A stretch of DNA of 57,281 nt from Candidatus Rokuibacteriota bacterium (GCA_003220315.1 QHSA01000149.1:1-57281); one strand, 5' to 3'; shown: positions 24,044 to 33,600, numbered from the stretch's first letter. Numbers and translations are program-made. The notes: generated from the letters alone by a model not told the origin.

Positions 24044-26524
24044 ATGAGTGCCACGGGCTGGATCGGAAAGCCGGTGAGGCGCGTCGAGGACGCGCGCCTC
24101 CTCACCGGCCGCGGGAGGTACATCGACGATCATCCGCCCGTCGCCAACGTCCACCACGCGGCGATCGTCCGCTCGCCCCACGCCCACGCGCGCATCCGCG
24201 GCTACGACCTGACGGCCGCGCTCGCCGTCGACGGCGTGGTCGGCGCGATCACGGGCGAGGACGTCCTCCGGCACACCAAGCCGTTCGGGGTTGGTGTCAC
24301 GGCGCCCGTTCACTACTACTGCGCCGCGACCGACAAGGCGCGGTTCGTCGGCGAGCCCGTCGCGGTCGTCGTCGCGAAGAGCCGCTACGTGGCCGAGGAC
24401 GCGGCCGAGCTCGTGCGGGTGAGCTACGAACCGCTGCGGGCTGTCGTCGATCCCGAGCGGGCGCTCGAACCCGACGCACCCGTCCTCCACGACGCCGTCG
24501 GGACGAACCTCGCGGGCCACCGGCGCCTCGTCTATGGCGATCCCGACCGGGCCTTCCGGGAGGCCGACGTCGTCCTCGAGGAGCGCTTCCGGTTCCCGAA
24601 GTACGGCTCGACGCCGATCGAGACGTACGGCGTCATCGCAACGTGGGACGCGTTCGAGGGCGTGTGTACCGTGTGGTCCAACTTCATGGGACCGTTCATC
24701 ATGCACCCGCTCACCGCGCGCGTGCTCGGGCTCCCCGAGAACCAGCTCCGCTTCATCGTGCCGCCCGACATCGGCGGCTCCTTTGGAATCAAGACGTCGA
24801 TCTACCCCTACATGGCGCTGATCGCGCTGGCCGCGCGGCTCTGCGGCGTCCCGGTCAAGTGGATCGAAGACCGTCGCGAGCACCTGCTCGCCTCCTCGAG
24901 CGGCACCGACCGCGTCGCCTACCGCGAGCTCGCCGCGAAGAAGGATGGGACGATCCTCGGGATGCGCTTCCGCTGGCTTGATAATGTCGGTGGCTACATC
25001 AGGAGCCCCGAACCTGGATGTAGTTTTCGCCCGACCGGTAATTTTGTCGGCCCGTATCGCTTTCAGAATCTGGAAGTCGACGCTTCCATCGTCATGACCA
25101 ACAAGAGCCTCACGGGGCCGAACCGCGGCTACGCGTGCGGCCACCTCTACTTCGAGAGCGAGGGGATGATCGACCGGCTCGCCGACAAGGTGGGACTGGA
25201 TCCGGCAGAGGTGCGGCGGAGGAATCTCGTCCCGTCCGACGCGTTTCCGTATCGAACTCCGACGGGTGGTCTCTACGACTCGGGCGATTACCAGGCGGCG
25301 TTCGACAAGGCGCTCGAGCTCGCGAAGTACACCGAGCTCCGTCGCGAGCAGGCGCGGGCGCGGGCGGCCGGCCGCTATTTCGGGATCGGCTTGGCGCTCG
25401 CGGTGGACCCGTCGGTCTCCAACATGGGCTACGTCGCGACCGCGCTCGACCCGCAGTTCCGCGCCAAGCCCGAGTACCTGCCGAAGTCGGGCGCCGTCGA
25501 CTCGGCGACGGTCAAGGTCGATCCGCTCGGGCGTGTCATCGCGATTCTCGGCACGACACCCCAGGGCCAGGGGCATCAGACGATCGTCTCGCAGATCGTC
25601 GCCGACGAGCTCGGGCTCACCCCCGAGGAGATCACGGTCGTGGACGAGATGGACACGTTCACGCGGGTCTGGTCCATCTCGTCGGGCACCTACTCGAGCC
25701 GCTTCGGCTCCGTGGGGACGAGCGCGGTCGTCCTCGCCGCGCGCAAGCTCAAGGGCAAGCTCGTCGAGTACGGCGCGCACCTGCTGGACGTCCCCAAGGA
25801 GCAGCTCACGTTTCGGGACGGGGCGATCCGCCCGAGGACGGGGAAGGGGCCCTCGTACTCGATCAAGGACCTCGCCGGGCGCGCCCACTGGAACACCGAG
25901 TCGCTCCCCGAGGGCATGGAGCCCGGCCTCCAGGCGACGGCGGTCTTCGGCTTCACGGTCTCGAAGGCGGTGGACGCGGAGGACCGCGTGAACTCGTCGA
26001 ACACCTACGGCTTCATCGCGGAGGTGATGGCCGTCGAAGTGGACCCGGAGACGGCGACGATCAAGATCCTCCGCTACGTCACGGTTCACGACGCCGGGAC
26101 GATCATCAACCCGATGATCGCGGAGGGCCAGATCTACGGCGGCGCCCTCCACGGCCTGGGCGGGGCGCTCTACGAGGAGCTCGCCTACGACGAGGACGGC
26201 CAGCTCCTCACCGGGACGTTCATGGACTACCTCGTCCCGACCGCGAGCGAGGCGCCGACGATCGACATCGCCCACGTCGTGTCGCCCTCGCCGCTTACGC
26301 CGCTCGGCTCGAAGGGGCTCGGCGAGTCGTCCTCGATGACCGTGCCGGCCGTCATCGCCAACGCGGTGAGCGACGCGCTGGCGCCGCTCGGCATCCGGAT
26401 CACGGAGCTCCCGATGACGCCGACGAAGCTATGGAAAACGATTGAACAGGCGGGTCGGAGCCACGCCGCACCTCGGGCAGGCCACCCACGGCCCGAACCG
26501 AACTCGGGGACCCCGCTACGATGA
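24044..26524 (+). CDS. xanthine dehydrogenase-family molybdopterin-binding large subunit 1
   Basis: 826 residues. The N-terminus GKPVRRVEDARLLTGRGRYIDD and the CoxL-like fold are evident. Molybdenum-cofactor blocks are DIGGSFGIKTS, GPNRGYACGH, TTPQGQGHQT and the catalytic Glu in GLGESSSMTVPAV. The AYRCSFR-type loop of aerobic CO dehydrogenase is absent, so this is a hydroxylase of another substrate. The last about 25 residues, after the normal family end near KLWKTIEQ, are encoded by an intercistronic repeat (AGHPRPEPNSGTPLR) and are probably functionless. It is the first gene of the L-M-S-L operon with a strong promoter. Substrate unknown; N-heterocycle hydroxylation fits the neighbouring enamidase. 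Confidence 0.88.
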   Translation: MSATGWIGKPVRRVEDARLLTGRGRYIDDHPPVANVHHAAIVRSPHAHARIRGYDLTAALAVDGVVGAITGEDVLRHTKPFGVGVTAPVHYYCAATDKARFVGEPVAVVVAKSRYVAEDAAELVRVSYEPLRAVVDPERALEPDAPVLHDAVGTNLAGHRRLVYGDPDRAFREADVVLEERFRFPKYGSTPIETYGVIATWDAFEGVCTVWSNFMGPFIMHPLTARVLGLPENQLRFIVPPDIGGSFGIKTSIYPYMALIALAARLCGVPVKWIEDRREHLLASSSGTDRVAYRELAAKKDGTILGMRFRWLDNVGGYIRSPEPGCSFRPTGNFVGPYRFQNLEVDASIVMTNKSLTGPNRGYACGHLYFESEGMIDRLADKVGLDPAEVRRRNLVPSDAFPYRTPTGGLYDSGDYQAAFDKALELAKYTELRREQARARAAGRYFGIGLALAVDPSVSNMGYVATALDPQFRAKPEYLPKSGAVDSATVKVDPLGRVIAILGTTPQGQGHQTIVSQIVADELGLTPEEITVVDEMDTFTRVWSISSGTYSSRFGSVGTSAVVLAARKLKGKLVEYGAHLLDVPKEQLTFRDGAIRPRTGKGPSYSIKDLAGRAHWNTESLPEGMEPGLQATAVFGFTVSKAVDAEDRVNSSNTYGFIAEVMAVEVDPETATIKILRYVTVHDAGTIINPMIAEGQIYGGALHGLGGALYEELAYDEDGQLLTGTFMDYLVPTASEAPTIDIAHVVSPSPLTPLGSKGLGESSSMTVPAVIANAVSDALAPLGIRITELPMTPTKLWKTIEQAGRSHAAPRAGHPRPEPNSGTPLR

Positions 26525-26612
26525 CGCGACGGGCATCGGCCGGACGGAGCCACGCCGTGCCCACAGCACGCCACCCACGGAGTGCGCCGGCCTCGCGGCC
26601 CCCGTTACAATG
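26441..26612 (+). repeat. intercistronic repeat, two tandem units, locus B
   Basis: Unit 1 runs 26441-26523 and unit 2 runs 26524-26612. Both carry CGGAGCCACGCCG-like, GCCACCCACGG and CCCCGCTACG/CCCCGTTACA blocks and end in ATGA. The first supplies the stop codon of the large subunit gene; the second ends on the ATG of the FAD subunit gene. Confidence 0.8.
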
Positions 26613-27476
26613 AAGCCGCCGAAGTTCGACTACCACGCCCCCGCGAGCCTCGACGAGGCGCTCGCGCTGCTCCGCCGCTACGGGGGCGACGCGAAGGTCC
26701 TCGCGGGCGGCCAGAGCCTGATGCCGCTCCTCAACTTCCGCCTGAGCCGTCCCGCGGCGCTCGTGGACCTGAACCGGATCCCGAGCCTCGCGTACATCGA
26801 GGAGCGTGACGGACAGGTCAGGTTCGGCGCGATGACGCGACAGCGGACGATCGAGTTCTCGCCCCTCGTCGCGCGGCGGGTCCCGCTGCTCAGAGAAGCG
26901 ACGAAGTGGGTGGGGCACCTGCCGATCCGCACGCGCGGCACGATCGGCGGCTCGATCGCGCACGCCGACCCTTCCGCGGAGTACCCGGCGGTCCTCACCG
27001 CGCTCGACGGCGAGGTGGTGGCGCGCGGGCCGAAGGGCGAGCGCGTCGTGCGGGCGAGGGACTTCTTCGTCACGTACCTCACGACGAGCCTCGAGGCCGA
27101 CGAGATCCTCGTCGAGGTCCGCCTGCCGGCGACCCCCGCGGGGGCGGGCTGGGCACTCGAGGAGTTCGCGCGGCGCCATGGCGACTTCGCGATCGTCGCG
27201 ATCGCCGCGCTGGTCGTCCGGGACGGCGCACGGTGCGGAGCGGCGCGCCTCGCCACGGCCGGCGCCGGGCCGGTGCCCGTGCGGCTCCGGGCCGCCGAGG
27301 AGATCCTCGAGCGCGACGGTCTCACCGACGCGGCGATCGACGCCGCCGCCCGGCGGGCGGCGGAGCTCGTGTCGCCCGACTCCGACATCCACGCCTCGGC
27401 CGACTACCGCCGTCACCTCACGACGGTCCTCACCCGGCGGGCGCTCACGCGCGCGCGCACGGTCGCCCATGCCTGA
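26610..27476 (+). CDS. xanthine dehydrogenase-family FAD-binding (medium) subunit
   Basis: 288 residues, CoxM size. MKPPKFDYHAPASLDEALALL is the standard start. FAD-binding blocks AGGQSLMPLLNFRLSRP and TRGTIGGSIAHADPSAEYP are intact, with a C-terminal DIHASADYRRHLTTVLTRRAL. It transfers electrons from the 2Fe-2S subunit to an acceptor. The ATG sits on the last bases of an intercistronic repeat and the stop overlaps the small subunit start (ATGCCTGA). It appears to serve both large subunits encoded around it. Confidence 0.93.
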   Translation: MKPPKFDYHAPASLDEALALLRRYGGDAKVLAGGQSLMPLLNFRLSRPAALVDLNRIPSLAYIEERDGQVRFGAMTRQRTIEFSPLVARRVPLLREATKWVGHLPIRTRGTIGGSIAHADPSAEYPAVLTALDGEVVARGPKGERVVRARDFFVTYLTTSLEADEILVEVRLPATPAGAGWALEEFARRHGDFAIVAIAALVVRDGARCGAARLATAGAGPVPVRLRAAEEILERDGLTDAAIDAAARRAAELVSPDSDIHASADYRRHLTTVLTRRALTRARTVAHA

Positions 27477-27942
27477 CGCCGTGACCGTCCGCCTCACGGT
27501 GAACGGCGTCGCGCGCGAGGGACGCTGCGAACCCCGCAAGCTCTTCGTGGATTTTCTGCGCGAGGACCTCGGCCTCACGGGTACGCACGTCGGCTGCGAG
27601 CACGGAGTCTGCGGCGCGTGCACGATTTTGATCGATGGCGAGGCCGCGCGGTCCTGCATCATGCTCGCGGTCCAGGCCGACGGCGCGGAGATCCTGACGA
27701 TCGAGGGCCTCGCGCAGAACGGTAAGCTCCACCCGCTCCAGGAGGCGTTCCGTGAGCACCACGGTCTCCAGTGTGGGTTCTGCACGCCGGGCATGCTCAT
27801 GACGGCGCTCGACCTTCTCCGGACGAACCCGTCCCCCACCGAGGCGGAGATCCGCGAGGGTATCTCCGCCGTCCTCTGCCGCTGCACCGGCTATCACGGC
27901 ATCATCCGGGCCGTCGAGGCCGCCGCGCGGGCGATGCGCTAG
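27469..27942 (+). CDS. xanthine dehydrogenase-family 2Fe-2S (small) subunit
   Basis: 157 residues. A plant-type ferredoxin cluster is ligated by C43, C48, C51 and C63 (GCEHGVCGACT...C), and a second 2Fe-2S cluster by C102, C105, C137 and C139 (CGFC...CRC). All eight ligands are present. The length is typical for CoxS/NdhS-type subunits. It overlaps the FAD gene by 8 bp and is followed 6 bp later by the second large subunit. Confidence 0.95.
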   Translation: MPDAVTVRLTVNGVAREGRCEPRKLFVDFLREDLGLTGTHVGCEHGVCGACTILIDGEAARSCIMLAVQADGAEILTIEGLAQNGKLHPLQEAFREHHGLQCGFCTPGMLMTALDLLRTNPSPTEAEIREGISAVLCRCTGYHGIIRAVEAAARAMR

Positions 27943-27948
27943 GCGCGT

Positions 27949-30318
27949 TTGTCAGGTCCCTCACACCCCACTCCGCTCATCGGCGCGTCCGTCCGCCGAG
28001 TGGAGGACGCGCGCCTCCTCCAGGGGCAGGGCCGGTTCGTCGCGGACCTGACGCTCTCCCGGATGCTGCACGTCGCGTTCCTCCGGAGCCCGCACGCCCA
28101 CGCCCGCCTCGTCTCGGTCGACACACGCCCTGCCCGCACGCTGCCCGGCGTCGCGGCGTGCGTCACGGGTGATGAGATCGCGACGCATGCGCGGCCGATC
28201 CGCGCCGAGTCGAAGATGGCGGGCTATCACGCGACCGAGTTCCCGCCGCTGGCGCGCGGCAAGGTCCGCTTCGTCGGCGAGGCGGTGGTCGCCGTCCTGG
28301 CCGAGAGCCGCTACGTCGCCGAGGACGCGCTGGAGGCGGTCGACGTCCGCTACGCGGCGCTCCCGGTCGTCGCCACACCAGAAACGGCGATGGCAGGGGA
28401 CGCGCCGCTCGTTCACGAGGCGGCCGGGAGCAACGTCCTCCTGTCGCGCGCCTTTGTCAGGGGCGACGCCGACGCGGCGATGGCGGGTGCCGCCGTGGTC
28501 GTCGGCGACCGCTTCCGCTTCCACCGCCACGCGGGCGTGACGATGGAGAATCGGGCCTGTCTCGCCGACTGGAACACGGGCGCGGGCGAGCTGACGCTCT
28601 GGTCGTCCACGCAGGTCCCGGGTCTCCTGCGCGAGGCGCTCGCCGAGCTGCTCGACCTGCCCGCGCACCGACTCCGCGTGGTCGCGCCCGATGTGGGGGG
28701 CGGCTTCGGCGTGAAGAGCGCGCTCTACCCCGAGGAGGTCGCCGTCTGCGCCCTCGCGCGGCTCACGGGGCGGCCGGTGAAGTGGGTCGGCGACCGGCGC
28801 GAGGACCTCCTGACGAGCACGCAGGCCTGGGACGAGACGATCGACGCGGAGCTCGCCGTGGACGCGGACGGGACGATCCACGCCCTCCGCGCCCGCGTCG
28901 TCGCCGACGTCGGTGCGTACTCGATCCACCCGTGGACCGCCTCGATCGAGGTCGTCCAGGTGATCAGCTTCCTCCCCGGGCCCTACCGCGTCCCGCACTA
29001 CCGGGGGGAGGCATGGGGCGTGGCGACCAACAAGGCGCCGATGGGGCCGTACCGCGGCGTCGGCCGCCCGGTCTCCACCTTCGTCACCGAAGCGCTCGTG
29101 GATCGCGCGGCGCGCCGCCTCGGGATGGATCCTGTCGCGCTCCGGCTCAGGAACCTCATCCGGCCCGACGAGCTCCCGTACCGGTCGCCGTCGGGCGTGG
29201 TGTGGGACAGCGGGAGCTTCGTCGAGTCGCTCGAGCGGGCGCGCGACGTGGTGGCGTACGAGCACGTGCGCGCCGCGCAGCGCGACCCGCGTCGGGCCGG
29301 GCGCTACGTGGGCGTCGGTGTCGCGTGCTACGTCGAGCTGACGGGCGTCGGCTCGGCGATCCCGGCGTCGCCGGGGGCCGCGATCAACACCGGGACCGAG
29401 GGCGCGACCGTCCGCGTGGACCCGAGCGGCACGGTCACGGCGAGCTTCGGTCTCGCGTGCCAAGGCCAGGGACACGAGACGACGCTCGCCCAGGTCGTGG
29501 CCGCAGAGCTCGGCGCGCGGCTCGAGGACGTGCGCGTGGTCTCCGGCGACACCGCCGCCGGGCCCGCGGGGACCGGGACGTACGCGAGCCGGAGCGCGGT
29601 CATCGGCGGCGGCGCCGCGATCCTCGCGGCGCGGGCCCTGAGGGAGAAGGCGCTCGCGATCGGGGCGCATCTGTTGGAGGTCTCCGCCGACGACCTGACG
29701 CTCGCGGACAGTCGAGCGACGGTGCGCGGCGCGCCGGACCGCGCACTCTCGCTCCGGGAGATCGCGCGTGCGGCGTACGCGGGCGCCAAGCGGCTGCCGG
29801 CGGGGATGGAGCCGGGCCTCGAGGCGACGCGGTTCTACGATCCCTACTTCGGCACGGCGTCCAACGCCACGCACATCGCCGTCGTCGAGGTGGACCCGGA
29901 GACGTGCGGGGTCGTCGTGCGCCGCTTCGTGGTCGTCGAGGACTGCGGCCGGATCATCAACCCCCTGATCGTCGAGGGCCAGGCAATCGGCGGCGTCGCT
30001 CAGGGCGTCGGCGCGGCGCTGCTCGAAGAGATCGTGTACGACGGCGACGGCCAGCTCCTCACGGGCAGCCTCATGGACTACCTCGTCCCGACGGCCGCCG
30101 AGCTCCCTCCCGTCGAGGTCGTCCACCTCGAGCGGCCGTCGCCCACGACGCTCGGGGGCTTCAAGGGGGTCGGCGAGGGAGGGACGATTGGTGCGCCCGC
30201 CGCCGTGGCCAATGCGATCGCCGATGCGTTAAAGCCGCTCGGCATCGAGCTGAGCGAGCTCCCCGTGACGCCCGACCGCCTCTTTCGTCTGCTTTCTCGC
30301 CCGCGCCAAGCGTTATAG
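27949..30318 (+). CDS. xanthine dehydrogenase-family molybdopterin-binding large subunit 2
   Basis: 789 residues from a TTG start 6 bp after the small subunit gene; no other start fits. IGASVRRVEDARLLQGQGRFVAD opens the protein. Molybdopterin blocks are DVGGGFGVKSALYPEE, GPYRGVGRPVS, ACQGQGHET and the catalytic Glu in GVGEGGTIGAPAAV. The CO dehydrogenase-specific loop is again absent. It is only moderately similar to large subunit 1, with different substrate-channel segments, so the two probably hydroxylate different molecules or successive intermediates while sharing the M and S subunits. Confidence 0.9.
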   Translation: MSGPSHPTPLIGASVRRVEDARLLQGQGRFVADLTLSRMLHVAFLRSPHAHARLVSVDTRPARTLPGVAACVTGDEIATHARPIRAESKMAGYHATEFPPLARGKVRFVGEAVVAVLAESRYVAEDALEAVDVRYAALPVVATPETAMAGDAPLVHEAAGSNVLLSRAFVRGDADAAMAGAAVVVGDRFRFHRHAGVTMENRACLADWNTGAGELTLWSSTQVPGLLREALAELLDLPAHRLRVVAPDVGGGFGVKSALYPEEVAVCALARLTGRPVKWVGDRREDLLTSTQAWDETIDAELAVDADGTIHALRARVVADVGAYSIHPWTASIEVVQVISFLPGPYRVPHYRGEAWGVATNKAPMGPYRGVGRPVSTFVTEALVDRAARRLGMDPVALRLRNLIRPDELPYRSPSGVVWDSGSFVESLERARDVVAYEHVRAAQRDPRRAGRYVGVGVACYVELTGVGSAIPASPGAAINTGTEGATVRVDPSGTVTASFGLACQGQGHETTLAQVVAAELGARLEDVRVVSGDTAAGPAGTGTYASRSAVIGGGAAILAARALREKALAIGAHLLEVSADDLTLADSRATVRGAPDRALSLREIARAAYAGAKRLPAGMEPGLEATRFYDPYFGTASNATHIAVVEVDPETCGVVVRRFVVVEDCGRIINPLIVEGQAIGGVAQGVGAALLEEIVYDGDGQLLTGSLMDYLVPTAAELPPVEVVHLERPSPTTLGGFKGVGEGGTIGAPAAVANAIADALKPLGIELSELPVTPDRLFRLLSRPRQAL

Positions 30319-30441
30319 AGCCGCCCGATCGTTCCGTCGCCGTCCTATCGCTTCTTCCGTTTGGACCGGCAGCAACCGATTGCTACGATCCGCATCTAAA
30401 TACTCAACAAGAGGTCTCAGACCGCGCGTGAGGGGGACGAT

Positions 30442-31530
30442 ATGAACCGACGTGCATTCCTGGCGACCGGGGCCGCGTCCGCGGTCGTCGCCGGTCTCGC
30501 GAGACACGGCACGGCAGTGGGTGCGGCGCCTCCGGATGCGCCGAAGTGGCGCGCGTTCGAGGTGACGACTCGGGCCGAGATCGTCAATCCGACGGGCGGG
30601 GCGCGAGCGTGGCTGCCGTTCCCGCTCATGCCGGACACGGACTACCACAAGAGCCAGGGACAGAGCTGGACGGGGAACGCGACGACCACGCGCATCTACC
30701 GGGAGCCGCGGTACGGCGCTGCGATTTTCTACGCCGAGTGGCCGGCGACCGAACCGAGTCCCCTCGTCGAGGTGACGACCCGCTTCGCCACGCGCGACCG
30801 CGCCGTGGACCTCAAGGAGCCGGGCGAGGTCCGCCGCGAGGACAAGCGCGAGCTCGCCAAATACCTCGCCTCCACCCGTCTCATCCGGACCGACGGAATC
30901 GTCCGCCAGACGGCGCTCGAGATCACGAGGGGGGCGAAGACCGATCTGGACAAGGCGCGCGCGGTCTACGCGTGGATCGTCGAGAACACGTTCCGCGATC
31001 CGAAGGTGCGCGGCTGCGGCATCGGCGACATCAGCTGGATGCTCGAGGCCAGGAGCCTCGGGGGCAAGTGCGCCGACCTCAACGCTCTCTTCGTCGGGCT
31101 GACGCGCGCCGTCGGCATCCCGTCGCGCGACATCTACGGCATCCGCGTCGCCGACTCCGCAGAGTTCAAGAGCCTCGGGAAGAGCGGTGACATCAGCAAG
31201 GCGCAGCACTGCCGGGCGGAATTCTACCTCCCGACCCACGGCTGGGTCCCGGTGGATCCCGCCGACGTGCGCAAGGTCGTGCTCGAGGAGAAGGGGGGGC
31301 TGTCGCTGGGCGACGCGACCGTCCAGCGGGCGCGGGCGAAACTCTTCGGCGCCTGGGAGATGAACTACCTCGCCTACAACTACGCGCACGACGTGAAGCT
31401 GCCGAACTCGGCGGGTGATCCGATCGCGTTCTTCATGTACCCACAGGCCGAGTCGGGTGGAGAGCGGCGCGACAGCCTCGACCCCGACACGTTCCGCTAC
31501 AGGCTGACCTCGCGCGAGCTTGCGATGTGA
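30442..31530 (+). CDS. Tat-exported transglutaminase-like cysteine protease-fold protein
   Basis: 362 residues. MNRRAFLATGAASAVVAGLA is a Tat-type signal (RRAFL) with cleavage near VGAA. After a beta-rich domain, the transglutaminase core appears: catalytic Cys in LGGKCADLNALFVGL, His in QHCRAEFYLPTHGW and Asp in PVDPADV. A GGGGGA-type ribosome site (TGAGGGGGACG) precedes the ATG. The 123-bp gap upstream shows no clear gene. Such proteins often crosslink or cleave peptides; the role here is unknown. It converges with the DinB gene. Confidence 0.85.
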   Translation: MNRRAFLATGAASAVVAGLARHGTAVGAAPPDAPKWRAFEVTTRAEIVNPTGGARAWLPFPLMPDTDYHKSQGQSWTGNATTTRIYREPRYGAAIFYAEWPATEPSPLVEVTTRFATRDRAVDLKEPGEVRREDKRELAKYLASTRLIRTDGIVRQTALEITRGAKTDLDKARAVYAWIVENTFRDPKVRGCGIGDISWMLEARSLGGKCADLNALFVGLTRAVGIPSRDIYGIRVADSAEFKSLGKSGDISKAQHCRAEFYLPTHGWVPVDPADVRKVVLEEKGGLSLGDATVQRARAKLFGAWEMNYLAYNYAHDVKLPNSAGDPIAFFMYPQAESGGERRDSLDPDTFRYRLTSRELAM

Positions 31531-31566
31531 TCCGCGACTGGCGCGACCCAGCCGATGGTCTTGCGC

Positions 31567-32037
31567 TCAGCCGGGATGCGTCGCTACGGCGATCTGCGCC
31601 GCGTGCTCCTCGGCGTGCTCGCCGACACGCCGGGCGAGAAACTCGATGGACATGACGCCGAGCGAGGGGTGGCGACCTTGGCGCGACCACTCGGCGTCGG
31701 GCAGTGTCTGGAGGAGCCGCGCGAGCTGCTCGTGCTCGGCGACGATCGTCTCCAGGAGGTCTCCGGTCTTCTCGCCGCGGACGAGGCTCGCACGCCGAAA
31801 GCCCTCCTCGTCGAAGTCGGCGAAGAGGGGAGCCTCCTCGTAGAGGAGCCGCCGGATTCGGAGCCCGTAGACGTGGACGACGACGTCGCGCAGATGGGTC
31901 AGCGTTTCCAGCGCCGACCACTCGCCTTCCCGGGGCGGCTCCGCGAACCGGCCTGACGCCGCGGCCTCCACGACGTGCCGAACGACACGGGCGGACGCTC
32001 CCATCCGCTCGAGGATCGCGCGGTGCTCGGGTGTCAT
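31567..32037 (-). CDS. DinB-family four-helix protein
   Basis: 156 residues. Metal-binding His positions typical of DinB_2 are seen in LETLTHLRDVVVHVYG and FLARRVGEHAEEHAAQI. The family includes bacillithiol or mycothiol-dependent transferases and uncharacterised thiol enzymes. It follows the DUF35 and thiolase genes with 14 bp spacing on the same strand. The start at MTPEHRAILERM matches the first helix. Confidence 0.75.
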   Translation of the reverse strand: MTPEHRAILERMGASARVVRHVVEAAASGRFAEPPREGEWSALETLTHLRDVVVHVYGLRIRRLLYEEAPLFADFDEEGFRRASLVRGEKTGDLLETIVAEHEQLARLLQTLPDAEWSRQGRHPSLGVMSIEFLARRVGEHAEEHAAQIAVATHPG

Positions 32038-32051
32038 CGAGAGCCGCCGCC

Positions 32052-32432
32052 TCAGGCGGGACCGAAGCCGACGGCGGTCTGGTCCCCCTTGACGAGCGGG
32101 CGGAAGCGGACGGGCAGGCCGACGGCAAGCTTGTCGAGGGGGATCTCGACGATCCGGCCGAGGAGCGAGACGCCTTCCTTCAGCTTCACCACCGCCACCG
32201 CGTAGGGCACGTCCGCGGTATAGGCGCGCGGCGCCACGCGGATCACGGTGTAGCTCGCGATCGTGCCCTCGCCGGCGAGCGGCACCGGCTCCCACGCGCG
32301 CTCGTAGCAAGCCGGGCACAGCTCCTTCGGCGGGATCGCGAGCGCGCCGCACTTCCCGCAGCGAACCCCGGTGAGCCGGCCCTCCCGCGCGCGCGCGAAG
32401 AAGCGCTGCAGCGTGATGACCGGTTCAGTCAC
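32052..32432 (-). CDS. zinc-ribbon/OB-fold (DUF35) protein, thiolase partner
   Basis: 126 residues. A rubredoxin-like zinc ribbon (CGKCG...CPAC at about 25-42) precedes an OB-fold domain (GTIASYTVIRVAPRAY...). DUF35 proteins form complexes with thiolases and channel acyl-CoA intermediates. It overlaps the thiolase gene by 8 bp, strengthening that assignment. All four zinc-binding cysteines are present. Confidence 0.92.
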   Translation of the reverse strand: MTEPVITLQRFFARAREGRLTGVRCGKCGALAIPPKELCPACYERAWEPVPLAGEGTIASYTVIRVAPRAYTADVPYAVAVVKLKEGVSLLGRIVEIPLDKLAVGLPVRFRPLVKGDQTAVGFGPA

Positions 32433-33579
32433 GGCCGAAGAGGCTCACGAGCACCGTGGCGGTGTTGCCGCCGAGGGTGTGGGTGAGCCCGACACGCGCC
32501 TGGTCCACCTGGCGCGGGCCGGCCTCGCCGCGGAGCTGGGTGACGATCTCGGCGATCTGCGCCGCGCCCGTCGCGCCGATCGGGTGCCCTTTCGCTTTGA
32601 GACCACCCGAGGGGTTGACGGGGATCGCGCCGCCGAGGCTCGTCATGCCCTTCTCGGCCGCCAGTCCGCCGGCGCCGGGCTCGAAGAGGCCGAGTCCCTC
32701 GGTCGCGACGATCTCGGCGATCGTGAAGCAGTCGTGCAGCTCGACCACGTCCACGTCCGTCGGCGTGAGCCCCGCCTGCTTGTACGCCGCGGCGGCGGCG
32801 CGCTCGGTCGCGGGCACGCGTGAGAGGTCGCGCTTGTCGCCGAGGAGCATCCAGTCCGAGGCGGCGGCGGAGGCGAGCACCCAGACGGGCCGGCGGCTCC
32901 GGCGGGCCACCTCCTCGGAGGTGAGCACGACCGCCGCGCCGCCGTCGGTGAAGGGGCAGCAGTCGAAGAGCTTGAGCGGGTCGGCGACGTAGGCGCTCTT
33001 GAGCACCTGCTCGAGCGTGATCTCCTTCTGGAACTGTGCCTTCGGATTCAGCGTCCCGTGCTTGTGGTTCTTCACGGCGACGGCCGCCATCTGGGCCTCG
33101 GTCGTCCCGTACTTCTGCATGTGGGCACGCGCGATGAGCGCGAAGACGCCGGGGAAGGTGAGGCCGAGCGTCTGCTCCCAGACGGCGTCGGAGGCGTACG
33201 CGAAGTACTCGGTGGACTCGGGGGTCGGCACGTTGAGCACGCGCTCGCCGCCGCCGACCAGGACGACGTCGGAGACGCCGGCCGCAACCTCCATGACCGC
33301 GTGACGGAACGCGGCGTGGGACGAGGCGCACGCGGTCTCGAAGCGCGTCGTGGGGATCGCGGGGATCCCGAGGATGGACGCGGCCTGGGGTCCGGTGTGG
33401 AGCTGGTGCTCGGTCTCGCTGCCGACGACGTTGCCGTAGTAGAGGGCCTGGACCCGGCTCGCGGAGATCTCCGCGTCGGCCAGCGCGTCCGCGGCGGCTT
33501 CCGCGAAGAGCTCTGAGGACGTGCGGTCGTGTTTGCCGAACTTCGTCACGCCCACGCCGATCACCGCGACCCGTCGCAT
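32425..33579 (-). CDS. thiolase (SCP2/acetyl-CoA acetyltransferase-type)
   Basis: 384 residues. The active-site Cys84 lies in FETACASSHAA, and the other catalytic blocks are VVELHDCFTIAE and GGLKAKGHPIGATGAAQ. The subfamily is the short SCP-x-like type that works with DUF35 proteins in breakdown of branched or steroid side chains. A GAGGAGG ribosome site precedes the ATG. It is divergent from the oxidoreductase gene across 39 bp. Confidence 0.92.
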   Translation of the reverse strand: MRRVAVIGVGVTKFGKHDRTSSELFAEAAADALADAEISASRVQALYYGNVVGSETEHQLHTGPQAASILGIPAIPTTRFETACASSHAAFRHAVMEVAAGVSDVVLVGGGERVLNVPTPESTEYFAYASDAVWEQTLGLTFPGVFALIARAHMQKYGTTEAQMAAVAVKNHKHGTLNPKAQFQKEITLEQVLKSAYVADPLKLFDCCPFTDGGAAVVLTSEEVARRSRRPVWVLASAAASDWMLLGDKRDLSRVPATERAAAAAYKQAGLTPTDVDVVELHDCFTIAEIVATEGLGLFEPGAGGLAAEKGMTSLGGAIPVNPSGGLKAKGHPIGATGAAQIAEIVTQLRGEAGPRQVDQARVGLTHTLGGNTATVLVSLFGRD

Positions 33580-33600
33580 AGCGCCTCCTCGTCTGGGCCC

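Noticed and set aside
26601-26612. TACAATG at repeat ends as a -10 promoter box
   Set aside because: The hexamer overlaps the start codon at several loci, so transcription from it would begin inside the genes; more likely part of the start-codon context.
27961-30126. 721-codon antisense frame across large subunit 2
   Set aside because: It only mirrors codon bias of the sense gene; the composition is Arg/Asp/Val-rich with no recognisable fold.
24044-30318. Aerobic carbon monoxide dehydrogenase (CoxLMS)
   Set aside because: Neither large subunit has the AYxCSFR active-site loop, so CO oxidation is not supported despite similar gene order.
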